A DNA stretch of 15,013 nt, taken from an uncultured Leptotrichia sp. GTDB taxonomy: Bacteria > Fusobacteriota > Fusobacteriia > Fusobacteriales > Leptotrichiaceae. Shown piece by piece: positions 1-6,186 of this stretch. The stretch covers positions 1 to 15,013 of the forward strand of contig CALEXX010000028.1 in assembly GCA_937925095.1 (NCBI GenBank), given 5' to 3'. The notes beneath the pieces were generated by a model that ran no database searches, was not told the origin of the DNA, and worked only from the letters and a program-made list of their open reading frames with translations. The translations under genes and the position numbers were made by a program. Positions within the stretch are counted from its first letter, which is position 1. Every line of letters starts with the position of its first letter.

Positions 1-48
1 GAGGATTTAATAAAATTGTATAATTTACTTGAAAATAATAAAAAATAG
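1..48 (+). CDS. C-terminal tail of an upstream gene (partial)
   Basis: Frame 1 is open from the first base to a TAG at 46-48 and reads EDLIKLYNLLENNKK. The residues look like an ordinary amphipathic helical C-terminus, and a good + strand terminator follows about 80 nt later, as expected downstream of a gene. Fifteen codons are too few to name a family, and a chance open frame is possible in such AT-rich DNA. Confidence 0.4.
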   Translation, partial: EDLIKLYNLLENNKK

Positions 49-125
49 AAAAAGTTAATACAGAAAAATTTTAAATTAGAAATTGAAAGTGAGAGTTGAA
101 TTATAAAATTTCAAATAAATATTTT

Positions 126-154
126 AAAAGACTGGACTAGTTTCAGTCTTTTTT
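126..154 (+). terminator. Rho-independent terminator upstream of proS
   Basis: The arms AAAAGACTG (126-134) and CAGTCTTTT (144-152) form a perfect 9-bp stem with a 9-nt loop, running into a T tract that ends at 154. It closes the upstream transcription unit and separates it from proS. Confidence 0.85.
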
Positions 155-199
155 GTATAATATAAATTGAATTATTATAAAAACTCAAAAATTCCTAAT

Positions 200-229
200 T
201 TGGAATTTATGAAAAATAATTCGTATAAA
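200..229 (+). promoter_or_regulatory. Candidate sigma-70-type promoter for proS
   Basis: TTGGAA at 200-205 and TATAAA at 224-229 are separated by 18 nt, about 30 nt before the proS ATG. The -35 box overlaps a perfect 7-bp inverted repeat (AAATTCC 189-195 and GGAATTT 202-208), which might be an operator or chance. The leader would be only about 20-25 nt, leaving no room for a T-box. Confidence 0.5.
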
Positions 230-258
230 TTAAAATCAAAAAATGAAAGGAAATAGAT

Positions 259-1971
259 ATGAGATTATCAAAAGCATTTTTAAAAACGTACAAGGAGTCT
301 CCTAAGGAGGCTGAACTGGCAAGTCATCAGCTAATGCTAAGAACATCCATGATAAAACAGCTTACAAGAGGAGTATACAGCTACCTACCTTTAGGATACA
401 GAGTTTTAAGAAAAATAGAAAACATTACAAGAGAAGAAATGAACAGAGCAGGAGCTCAGGAAATACACATGCCTGTATTACAGCCTGCTTCACTTTGGGA
501 AGAATCAGGAAGATGGTTTGCTTATGGTCCGGAACTTATGAGAATTAAGGATAGAAATGAAAGAGAGTTTGCTTTAGGGCCTACTCACGAAGAAGTTGTA
601 ACAGATATAGTAAGAAACATGGTGTCTTCATACAAAGATTTACCTTTTAACCTTTATCAGATTCAGACAAAATTCAGGGATGAAATAAGACCTAGATTTG
701 GGCTTATGAGAGGAAGGGAATTTGTAATGAAGGATGCTTACAGTTTCCATATTAATCAGGAATCCCTTGATGAAGAATATCAGAATATGAAATCTGCATA
801 CGAAAGAATATTCACAAGATGTGGACTTAATTTCAGGGCAGTAGAGGCAGATTCAGGTTCAATAGGAGGAGACTCTTCAAATGAATTTATGGTGCTTGCA
901 GAAAGTGGAGAAGATGACATCCTATATGATGACTCTTCAAATTATGCCGCAAATATTGAAAAGGCTCAAAGCATTATTGAGCTGAAGGAAAGCGATGAAG
1001 AAAAATTACCTAAAGAACTGGTAAAAACTCCGCATGCAAAAACAATAGAAGATTTGGCAAATTTCTTAAATATTCCAAAAGAAAAAACAGTAAAAGCAGT
1101 AATGCTGAAGGAAATTACAGAAGATGGGGAAAATTTTGTAATGGCATTAATAAGAGGGGATTTAGATGTGAATTCTGTAAAACTTAAAAATGCAATTGGT
1201 GCAAAAACTGAGCTTGAAATGATGACGGCTGAAGATTGTGAAAAATTTGGAATAGTTCCTGGATATGCAGGTTCTTATGAGAAAAAAGAAGGGCTGAAAG
1301 TAGTAATAGATGAAACAGTTAAATATGTAAGAAACTTTGCATTAGGTGCAAACAAGGAAGAACACCATTATATAAATGTAAATCTTGAAGATATAGTTTA
1401 CGATATGGTTTCAGATATAAGAAATGCAAGAGAGGGAGATACTGCACCTGACGGAAAGGGAACTTTGAAACTTGCAAAAGGTATAGAAGTAGGCCACATA
1501 TTTAAATTGGGAGATAAGTATTCAAAGGCATTGAATGCTGCAGTTCTTGATGAAAATGGAAAACAGAAGATAATGAAAATGGGATGCTACGGTATCGGAA
1601 TTTCAAGGGTTATGGCAGCGGCAATAGAACAGAATAATGATGAGTTTGGTATTATCTGGCCAAAAAATATTGCCCCTTACTTAGTGGATGTAATAATTGC
1701 CAATGTTAAGGATGAAGCACAGTCAGTATTAGGGGAAAAAATATACGAAGAACTACTTGCCAATGGAATAGAAGTAGTTTTAGATGATAGAAATGAAAGA
1801 GCAGGATTTAAGTTTAAAGATGCCGATCTTATTGGATTCCCTTTGAAAATAGTTGCTGGAAAAAGTGCAGCTGAAGGTAAAGTTGAAATTAAGGACAGAA
1901 GAACAGGAGAAAGTACAGAAGTTAAAGCAGAAGACGTATTACAGTTTGTAAAGGATTTTATGAAGGACTAG
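259..1971 (+). CDS. proS: Prolyl-tRNA synthetase, bacterial type with editing domain
   Basis: Cytoplasmic class II aminoacyl-tRNA synthetase that charges tRNA-Pro with proline using ATP. At 570 aa it has the usual length for the bacterial form. Visible features: the TxE-type substrate loop at T109-E111; motif 2 around F139-F156 (FRDEIRPRFGLMRGREF); a YbaK-like INS editing domain at about 225-400, with K279 in the TVKAVML segment typical of the mischarged Ala-tRNA-Pro hydrolase site; motif 3 at G442-R450 (GCYGIGISR); and an anticodon-binding domain from about 473 to the end. The ATG at 259 is preceded by GAAAGGA at 245-251 with good spacing. It is probably the first gene of an operon with the three genes downstream, the next start lying 35 nt after its stop. 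Family identity is certain. Confidence 0.98.
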   Translation: MRLSKAFLKTYKESPKEAELASHQLMLRTSMIKQLTRGVYSYLPLGYRVLRKIENITREEMNRAGAQEIHMPVLQPASLWEESGRWFAYGPELMRIKDRNEREFALGPTHEEVVTDIVRNMVSSYKDLPFNLYQIQTKFRDEIRPRFGLMRGREFVMKDAYSFHINQESLDEEYQNMKSAYERIFTRCGLNFRAVEADSGSIGGDSSNEFMVLAESGEDDILYDDSSNYAANIEKAQSIIELKESDEEKLPKELVKTPHAKTIEDLANFLNIPKEKTVKAVMLKEITEDGENFVMALIRGDLDVNSVKLKNAIGAKTELEMMTAEDCEKFGIVPGYAGSYEKKEGLKVVIDETVKYVRNFALGANKEEHHYINVNLEDIVYDMVSDIRNAREGDTAPDGKGTLKLAKGIEVGHIFKLGDKYSKALNAAVLDENGKQKIMKMGCYGIGISRVMAAAIEQNNDEFGIIWPKNIAPYLVDVIIANVKDEAQSVLGEKIYEELLANGIEVVLDDRNERAGFKFKDADLIGFPLKIVAGKSAAEGKVEIKDRRTGESTEVKAEDVLQFVKDFMKD

Positions 1972-2006
1972 AAAAATTCTTTATGTAATTAAAGGAGAAA
2001 ATTATA

Positions 2007-2951
2007 ATGTTTGACAAATTAAAAAAGTTATTCAAATCTAAAGATAAAGAAGTAGAACATGATAGCAGTACGGATAGAATCGAGTATACAGAAAAACTTA
2101 ACTGGGGAATATTGCCTGATAATCCTTCAAAAGTAAGTATGTTTCAAAGTCCTTCCGGAAAGAATCATGATATTATTATAGTAGACTTTCTGTATGATTT
2201 ACTGACGGAAAAAGGCTGGAAAGTCCACATGATAAATGATGAGGAAGGAATGAAATGGCTATATGTTCCTGAAACTGGCTATTATCTTCTTCCATTACTG
2301 AACTGGGTAGATCAGGAAAGTCATGAAGGATTGCTTCAGGTAGCTGCAACAATTCAGATTCATCATAAGGAACTCTTTCCAAATGGTATTTTTGAATATC
2401 AGTATGGTGAATTTTGTGATGGTCTTGCTAAAGCTATTAAGAGCGCTTTCAAGAGCTGGGTAATTTTAGACTGGGAAACTCTTGTAGATGCCGCTAATCC
2501 TGAAAATGCCAAAAATATGAATCAGATAGTAGAAATGACTTTTGACGACAAGCCACCTGTAAAAAGACATCTATTTTTTGGAAATGTTATTGCCTATCCA
2601 AATATTAGTGAAGAAGAGGCTAAGAAAAAAGGAATTGATGCAGAACAGTATGTTGATGAATTTTGTCCATGCTGTCTGTTTACTAAATCAATAGAATCTT
2701 TTTCTAAGCAGATGAATAATACAGGGAAAAATTATGCAATAAGATTATTTGCCTTAAAAGATGTCAATGGAGATTTGAGGGCAGATTGCAGAATTAATGG
2801 GGAAGAGTATCCTGAAGCAGAAGAAAATCTTAAAAAATATGCAGAAACATGGAAAAAGTGCGATATTATAAAGTTCAGAAAGCAGTATGTTATTATTACA
2901 GATGTTAAAGAGAATCTTAACTATAAAGAATGGAGAAAGCAATGTCAATAA
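2007..2951 (+). CDS. DUF6348-like protein of unknown function
   Basis: Soluble 314-aa protein without a signal peptide or membrane segment. The N-terminal 30 residues are charged and probably flexible. The core runs from about 55: a helix (DIIIVDFLYDLLTEKGW), strands around 83-120, a FEYQ motif at 129-132, a helical stretch at 137-160, a strand pair ending in FFGNVIAYPN (190-199), then a cysteine cluster FCPCCLF at 219-225 followed by a helix (SIESFSKQM), and a C-terminal strand RLFAL at 246-250. From memory this order (FEYQ, G-V near the middle, CPCC, then an R-L strand) fits DUF6348, which has no known function; I cannot confirm this without a profile search. The start at 2007 has AAAGGAG at 1991-1997. 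It overlaps the next gene by 10 nt, so co-translation with the HAD phosphatase is likely. Confidence 0.7.
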   Translation: MFDKLKKLFKSKDKEVEHDSSTDRIEYTEKLNWGILPDNPSKVSMFQSPSGKNHDIIIVDFLYDLLTEKGWKVHMINDEEGMKWLYVPETGYYLLPLLNWVDQESHEGLLQVAATIQIHHKELFPNGIFEYQYGEFCDGLAKAIKSAFKSWVILDWETLVDAANPENAKNMNQIVEMTFDDKPPVKRHLFFGNVIAYPNISEEEAKKKGIDAEQYVDEFCPCCLFTKSIESFSKQMNNTGKNYAIRLFALKDVNGDLRADCRINGEEYPEAEENLKKYAETWKKCDIIKFRKQYVIITDVKENLNYKEWRKQCQ

Positions 2952-3541
2952 AAAATATAGTATTTGATCTTGGAAGAGTTCTCATAAAGTTTGAACCGAA
3001 GGAATATACAGAACAAAATATCCCTGAGGAAAAGAGGGAAGCCTTTTATAATGGAGTATTTGGTAGTGATGAATGGCAGATGCTGGACAGAGGAACTCTT
3101 TCTTATGAAGATGCAAAAAAGATATTTAAGGAAAGAATTCCCGGAGTAGACGAGCAGATTGACAGACTTTTTGATATAGATCTTTTTGAAATATTACAGC
3201 CAATAGAAGAAAATGTTAAATTATTGCCGGAACTGAAGGAAAAATATAATCTGTATATTTTATCAAATTTTCATCAGCCTGCCTTTGAGCATATTTTTAA
3301 AAAGTATGATTTTTTCAGGTTGTTTGATGGGCATACAGTTTCATGCTACTACTATCTTTTAAAGCCTGAAAAGGAAATTTACGAAACACTTATAGAAAAA
3401 TTTAATCTTATTCCTGAAGAAACAGTTTTTATTGATGACACAAAAGTGAATATCGACGCCTGTGAAAAAGAAGGAATAAGAGGAATACATCTTCCTGATT
3501 ATACTGAACTTAAGCAGAAACTGGAGGAATTTTTAAAATGA
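2942..3541 (+). CDS. HAD-superfamily phosphatase, YihX-like
   Basis: A 199-aa haloacid dehalogenase-fold hydrolase of the sugar-phosphate phosphatase branch. Motif I is FDLGRVLI with nucleophile D9. The usual second Asp of DxD is Gly, as in the FDLGNV/FDLGGV subgroup that includes YihX (alpha-glucose-1-phosphate phosphatase). Motif II is S108-N109, motif III is K141 (LLKPEKEIY) and motif IV is FIDD with D165/D166. A helical cap lies at about 20-90. I prefer the ATG at 2942 over the upstream in-frame ATG at 2930, because GGAG at 2932-2935 then sits 6 nt before the start. The gene overlaps its upstream neighbour by 10 nt and the downstream gene by 4 nt (ATGA). Its stop is TGA, showing that UGA terminates in this genome. 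The substrate cannot be read from sequence. Confidence 0.88.
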   Translation: MSIKNIVFDLGRVLIKFEPKEYTEQNIPEEKREAFYNGVFGSDEWQMLDRGTLSYEDAKKIFKERIPGVDEQIDRLFDIDLFEILQPIEENVKLLPELKEKYNLYILSNFHQPAFEHIFKKYDFFRLFDGHTVSCYYYLLKPEKEIYETLIEKFNLIPEETVFIDDTKVNIDACEKEGIRGIHLPDYTELKQKLEEFLK

Positions 3542-4557
3542 AAAATTTAATTGATATTGCCGGAAAAGTTTCAAGTATAAAAAAAATATTTTTAATATTT
3601 GTTTTTGTATTGATATCAGGTTTAACATTACAGGCTGAAACTCCTGCAATTATTATTCCTGAGGGGTTAAAACCTGGAGATACAATTGGTCTTATCGCTC
3701 CTGCAAACTATAAGGGGACATCTGCTGATGCAGAAGTGGAATATCTTCTTAGCAGAGGATTTAATGTTGTATACGGTCGTTCCTATGATTCAAGATGGTA
3801 TGGATTTGGAGGAACTGACTACATAAGGGCTAAAGATATAAATGATATGTTTGCGAATAAAAATATAAAAGCCATTTTCTCCATAAGAGGAGGATATGGA
3901 ACTATAAGAATTGTAGATAAGCTTGATTATGACCTGATAAGAAAAAATCCAAAAATATTTTCAGGATTCAGTGATTTGACAACGTTATTGCTTGCAATTA
4001 ATGAAAAAACAGGCCTTGTCACTTTTCATGGGCCTATGAGCTCAAATTTTGACAAAATACCTGAAACTACTGAAAATGGGTTTAACAAAGCGTTTACAGA
4101 CAAACAATCCTACAATCTTCTTGAATTTGATGACAGTTATTCCATAATGAAAAGTGGTAGAGGAGAAGGAAGAATAACAGGTGGAAATCTTTCGCTTGTA
4201 GTTGCTTCCCTTGGAACAGAGTATGAAATAAATACAGACGGGAAAATACTGTTTATAGAAGAAGTAAATGAGGCTACCTACAGGGTGGACAGAATGCTTA
4301 AGCAATTAAAACTTGCTGGAAAACTGAAAAATTTAAAAGGTATTATTTTAGGAGATTTTAAAGGTGCCAAAAGATCAGATTTGGATGACATGTCTCTAGA
4401 AGATGTTTTTCTGGATAACTTTGGTGACATGAAAATTCCGATAATAAAAGGGTTTAAATCTGGGCATGTAAGACCTTTTATTACGGTTCCGATTGGTGCC
4501 AATGCTAAAATAGATACATATAAAAATGAAATAATTATAGAAAAATCAGTAAAATAA
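3538..4557 (+). CDS. LD-carboxypeptidase (peptidase S66) with N-terminal signal
   Basis: A 339-aa serine peptidase of family S66, which cleaves the L,D-bond releasing the terminal D-Ala from muropeptide tetrapeptides; MccF microcin-C immunity proteins share the fold. Visible features: PGDTIGLIAPA at 46-56, an RGGYG motif at 117-121, nucleophile S145 in the GFSD elbow, catalytic E241 in LFIEEVNE, and H310 in SGHVRP followed by VPIGANAKID. This matches the Ser-Glu-His triad of the family. Residues 18-33 are strongly hydrophobic and end in LQA before ET, a plausible Sec signal peptide, so the enzyme probably acts outside the cytoplasm, unlike the classical cytoplasmic LdcA. The start codon overlaps the HAD stop (ATGA), indicating translational coupling. 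The 3' end converges with the minus-strand gene 6 nt away, with no clear terminator between them. Confidence 0.9.
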   Translation: MKNLIDIAGKVSSIKKIFLIFVFVLISGLTLQAETPAIIIPEGLKPGDTIGLIAPANYKGTSADAEVEYLLSRGFNVVYGRSYDSRWYGFGGTDYIRAKDINDMFANKNIKAIFSIRGGYGTIRIVDKLDYDLIRKNPKIFSGFSDLTTLLLAINEKTGLVTFHGPMSSNFDKIPETTENGFNKAFTDKQSYNLLEFDDSYSIMKSGRGEGRITGGNLSLVVASLGTEYEINTDGKILFIEEVNEATYRVDRMLKQLKLAGKLKNLKGIILGDFKGAKRSDLDDMSLEDVFLDNFGDMKIPIIKGFKSGHVRPFITVPIGANAKIDTYKNEIIIEKSVK

Positions 4558-4563
4558 TAAAAC

Positions 4564-5133
4564 TTAAATAACAATATTCTTTTCAGTAACAATATAGTCC
4601 ATTTTTATATCATGGTCTTCTGAAGGGATATAATCAATTAGTTGGAAATCGTAACATACTCCTATAATTAAGGGTTTGTTGCGATTTTTTCTATTGGTCT
4701 GATTATTAAAAATAACTTTACTTAAAAAAGTATCATAATATCCTCCACCAAATCCAATACGATTTTTTGAATAATCAAAAGCTGTTGCAGGAACAATAAT
4801 TAAATCAAGAATATTTTCATCATAAAAAACATCAGATGAAGATTCATAATATCCAAATTTATGTAAAACTAGCTCATTTTTATTGTAAAGATTAATTTTC
4901 ATATTTCTGTCAGGAAAAGTTTTTGGAATAAAAAATTTTTTATTAGGATAAAGTTCTATTAACCTTGTAATTTCAACCTCACTTTTCATATTCATAAAAA
5001 TCATTATATTTTTAGCTTTCTGAACATAAGGCTGGAGTTTTTCAATAATGGAATTACTGTTTTCCTGAACACTCTCCTTTGAAAGCTGATTTCTCTGTAA
5101 AATCATATTTTGGCGAATTTCTTTTTTTGTCAT
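4564..5133 (-). CDS. 5-formyltetrahydrofolate cyclo-ligase
   Basis: A 189-aa cytoplasmic enzyme that converts 5-formyl-THF to 5,10-methenyl-THF with ATP, returning the storage or inhibitory folate to the one-carbon pool (MTHFS/YgfA family). The N-terminus KKEIRQNMILQRNQLS is the typical folate-side helix. The glycine-rich ATP loop RIGFGGGYYD lies at 125-134, preceded by the strand DLIIVPATAFD (110-120). The C-terminal signature PSEDHDIKMDYIVTE spans 170-184. The start is supported by AAGGAG (complement of 5145-5150) about 11 nt upstream. It is monocistronic and convergent with the LD-carboxypeptidase gene, driven by its own promoter. Residues 142-153 form an Asn/Lys-rich insertion (NNQTNRKNRNK), probably a loop. 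Confidence 0.95.
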   Translation of the reverse strand: MTKKEIRQNMILQRNQLSKESVQENSNSIIEKLQPYVQKAKNIMIFMNMKSEVEITRLIELYPNKKFFIPKTFPDRNMKINLYNKNELVLHKFGYYESSSDVFYDENILDLIIVPATAFDYSKNRIGFGGGYYDTFLSKVIFNNQTNRKNRNKPLIIGVCYDFQLIDYIPSEDHDIKMDYIVTEKNIVI

Positions 5134-5166
5134 AAGTATGGAACTCCTTCAATTTTATTGATTTTT

Positions 5167-5195
5167 ATTGTATCAGAATAATGGTAATGTTGCAA
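5167..5195 (-). promoter_or_regulatory. Promoter for the 5-FCL gene
   Basis: On the minus strand TTGCAA (5190-5195) and TACAAT (5167-5172) are separated by exactly 17 nt, followed about 20 nt later by the SD and then the start at 5133. Spacing and the -10 match are good. Confidence 0.6.
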
Positions 5196-5323
5196 TTGGG
5201 AATTTTTAGGAATGTTATTTTTTAAAATTTTAAGATTAAAAAAAATTATGTTAAAAAAAATCACTTTACTTCAAAAGCAAGAAATAAAATTTCAAATAAA
5301 GTAATCTTATAACATGAAGGAGT

Positions 5324-5500
5324 ATGCTACATCTTTGGAATATGAGCAATCATATTTACATAAAAAAACAGGAGGAAAAAAGTAATGAAGGAAATTTATT
5401 TGAGGTCTTGCTACGGGAAAGAATACAAAAAAATAGAAAATAGCTAGAATAACTGGAAGAATTAGGAGATGCAATAATTGAAATGCTTTCTGCCATATAA
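5324..5500 (+). pseudogene. Possible decayed small gene
   Basis: One frame reads about 39 codons with a coding-like composition, ending KSNEGNLFEVLLRERIQKNR-K before a TAG at 5441-5443. It meets a second stop (TAA 5450-5452) and then continues LEELGDAIIEMLSAI to a TAA at 5498-5500. The pieces together look like a charged, helical protein broken by two stops. Two overlapping short ORFs exist: MKEYATSLEYEQ... from 5314, ending in GGKK with its TAA at 5383-5385, and a 20-codon ORF at 5385-5447 preceded by GGAGG at 5371-5375. I do not recognise a family. It could equally be chance ORFs in an intergenic region. Confidence 0.3.
5385..5447 (+). CDS. Possible 20-aa small ORF with strong RBS
   Basis: The ATG at 5385 lies 9 nt after a GGAGG (5371-5375) and opens a 20-codon frame that starts MKEIYLRSCYGKEY and ends at TAG 5445-5447. 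No promoter is evident directly upstream and no family is recognisable. The SD could also be a relic of the decayed gene spanning this region. Confidence 0.2.
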   Translation: MKEIYLRSCYGKEYKKIENS

Positions 5501-5535
5501 AAAACTTATTCAATATTTGAATTTTCAATACTAAT

Positions 5536-5564
5536 TTGACAATCAAAGTTTTATGTGTTATACC
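5536..5564 (+). promoter_or_regulatory. Candidate promoter for the DsrE-family gene
   Basis: A perfect -35 TTGACA (5536-5541) is followed after 17 nt by TATACC (5559-5564). The ATG is at 5677, giving a leader of about 105 nt that is very AT-rich, with no clear stable structure. Confidence 0.5.
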
Positions 5565-5676
5565 TAAAATGAAATGAATTATACCAGTTAATAATTATCT
5601 TTGAAATAAAATTAATATAATAAACTTCAATTATAAAATAGTTGATAACATATATTTTAAATAGGAGGAATATATT

Positions 5677-6018
5677 ATGGCACAAACTTATGATGTTGTA
5701 ATTAAAGGAACTGGAATGGGAATTGGAGAGCAGGCTCTGATTGATAATCTTATGAATGGATTTATTCATACTCTTGCTCAAAGGGAAAATTTACCTGCTC
5801 ATATTATTTTTTATGGAGAAGGAGCTAAACTTACTACTAAAGGGTCACCTTGTCTTGAAGACTTAAAGGAACTTGAGAAAAAAGGTGTAAAAATACTTTC
5901 ATGTGGTATCTGTGTTGATTATTATGAACTTACTGATCACCTTGAAGTAGGTGGAACAACTACAATGGCAGAAGTTGTTGAAATATTGACTAACAGTAAT
6001 TTAATTGTTGAACCTTAA
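5677..6018 (+). CDS. DsrE/YedF-like sulfur-relay family protein
   Basis: A 113-aa soluble DsrE-fold protein. The first strand and loop, DVVIKGTGMGIGE, and the segment HIIFYGEGAKLTTKGSPCLEDL are typical of DsrE/DsrF/YchN proteins. The C-terminal half (LKELEKKGVKILSCGICVDYYELTDHLEVGG, residues 63-93) matches the DsrE domain of YedF, a protein tied to selenium metabolism in many bacteria, but the TusA domain usually preceding it is absent. Candidate reactive cysteines are C59, C76 and C79. A strong SD (AGGAGG) precedes the ATG. It has its own promoter and a hairpin terminator, so it is probably monocistronic, though it lies directly upstream of a gene with an in-frame UGA. Role as persulfide or selenide carrier is inference only. 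Confidence 0.85.
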   Translation: MAQTYDVVIKGTGMGIGEQALIDNLMNGFIHTLAQRENLPAHIIFYGEGAKLTTKGSPCLEDLKELEKKGVKILSCGICVDYYELTDHLEVGGTTTMAEVVEILTNSNLIVEP

Positions 6019-6037
6019 AATAATATAACTGAAAAAT

Positions 6038-6078
6038 ATAAGCAGGCATGGATAGCTGATGTCTGCTTATTGTTATTT
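6038..6078 (+). terminator. Hairpin terminator after the DsrE-family gene
   Basis: A 12-bp stem with one G-U pair forms between 6038-6049 (ATAAGCAGGCAT) and 6059-6070 (ATGTCTGCTTAT), with a 9-nt loop. The following tract (TGTTATTT) is T-rich but interrupted, so termination may be partial. Confidence 0.65.
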
Positions 6079-6114
6079 AAAAATATAAAGAAATTGAAAA
6101 AATTAAATATAATT

Positions 6115-6143
6115 TTGAATTTAAATATAAGATGTAGTAAAAT
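6115..6143 (+). promoter_or_regulatory. Candidate promoter for the MetE-like gene
   Basis: TTGAAT (6115-6120) and TAAAAT (6138-6143) are separated by 17 nt, 44 nt before the ATG at 6187. Such boxes are easy to find in AT-rich DNA, but the position is right. Confidence 0.45.
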
Positions 6144-6186
6144 TAAGATAGATTTATACAAAATAAAATCAGTAAAGGAGGCTAAC

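Larger units (their letters stand above)
5134..5676. other. 543-nt gap: divergent promoters and possible gene debris
   Basis: No convincing intact gene is present. From left to right it holds: the minus-strand promoter of the 5-FCL gene; an A/T-rich stretch with an 8-bp inverted repeat, TAAGATTA (5231-5238) and TAATCTTA (5302-5309), enclosing a second pair, ACTTTA (5263-5268) and TAAAGT (5297-5302); a region with small ORFs at 5314-5500 described separately; and a + strand promoter at 5536-5564 with a roughly 100-nt AT-rich leader before the DsrE-family gene. No transposon ends or tRNA were seen. Confidence 0.6.

Noticed and set aside
155..258. T-box leader in front of proS
   Set aside because: The stretch is too short and lacks the T-box sequence and an antiterminator, and the candidate promoter leaves only about 25 nt of leader.
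4042..4592. Minus-strand ORFs opposite the LD-carboxypeptidase gene
   Set aside because: They are shadows of a clearly coding + strand frame, with no RBS and no domain.
5307..5546. Minus-strand 79-aa hydrophobic ORF
   Set aside because: It starts at TTG without an RBS, has a Phe/Leu/Ile-rich composition typical of antisense AT-rich DNA, and has no family resemblance.
6070..6186. Longer N-terminus for the MetE-like protein starting at TTG 6070
   Set aside because: The ATG at 6187 has a perfect AAGGAGG, and the extension would start inside the terminator hairpin and encode low-complexity Lys/Ile/Asn.
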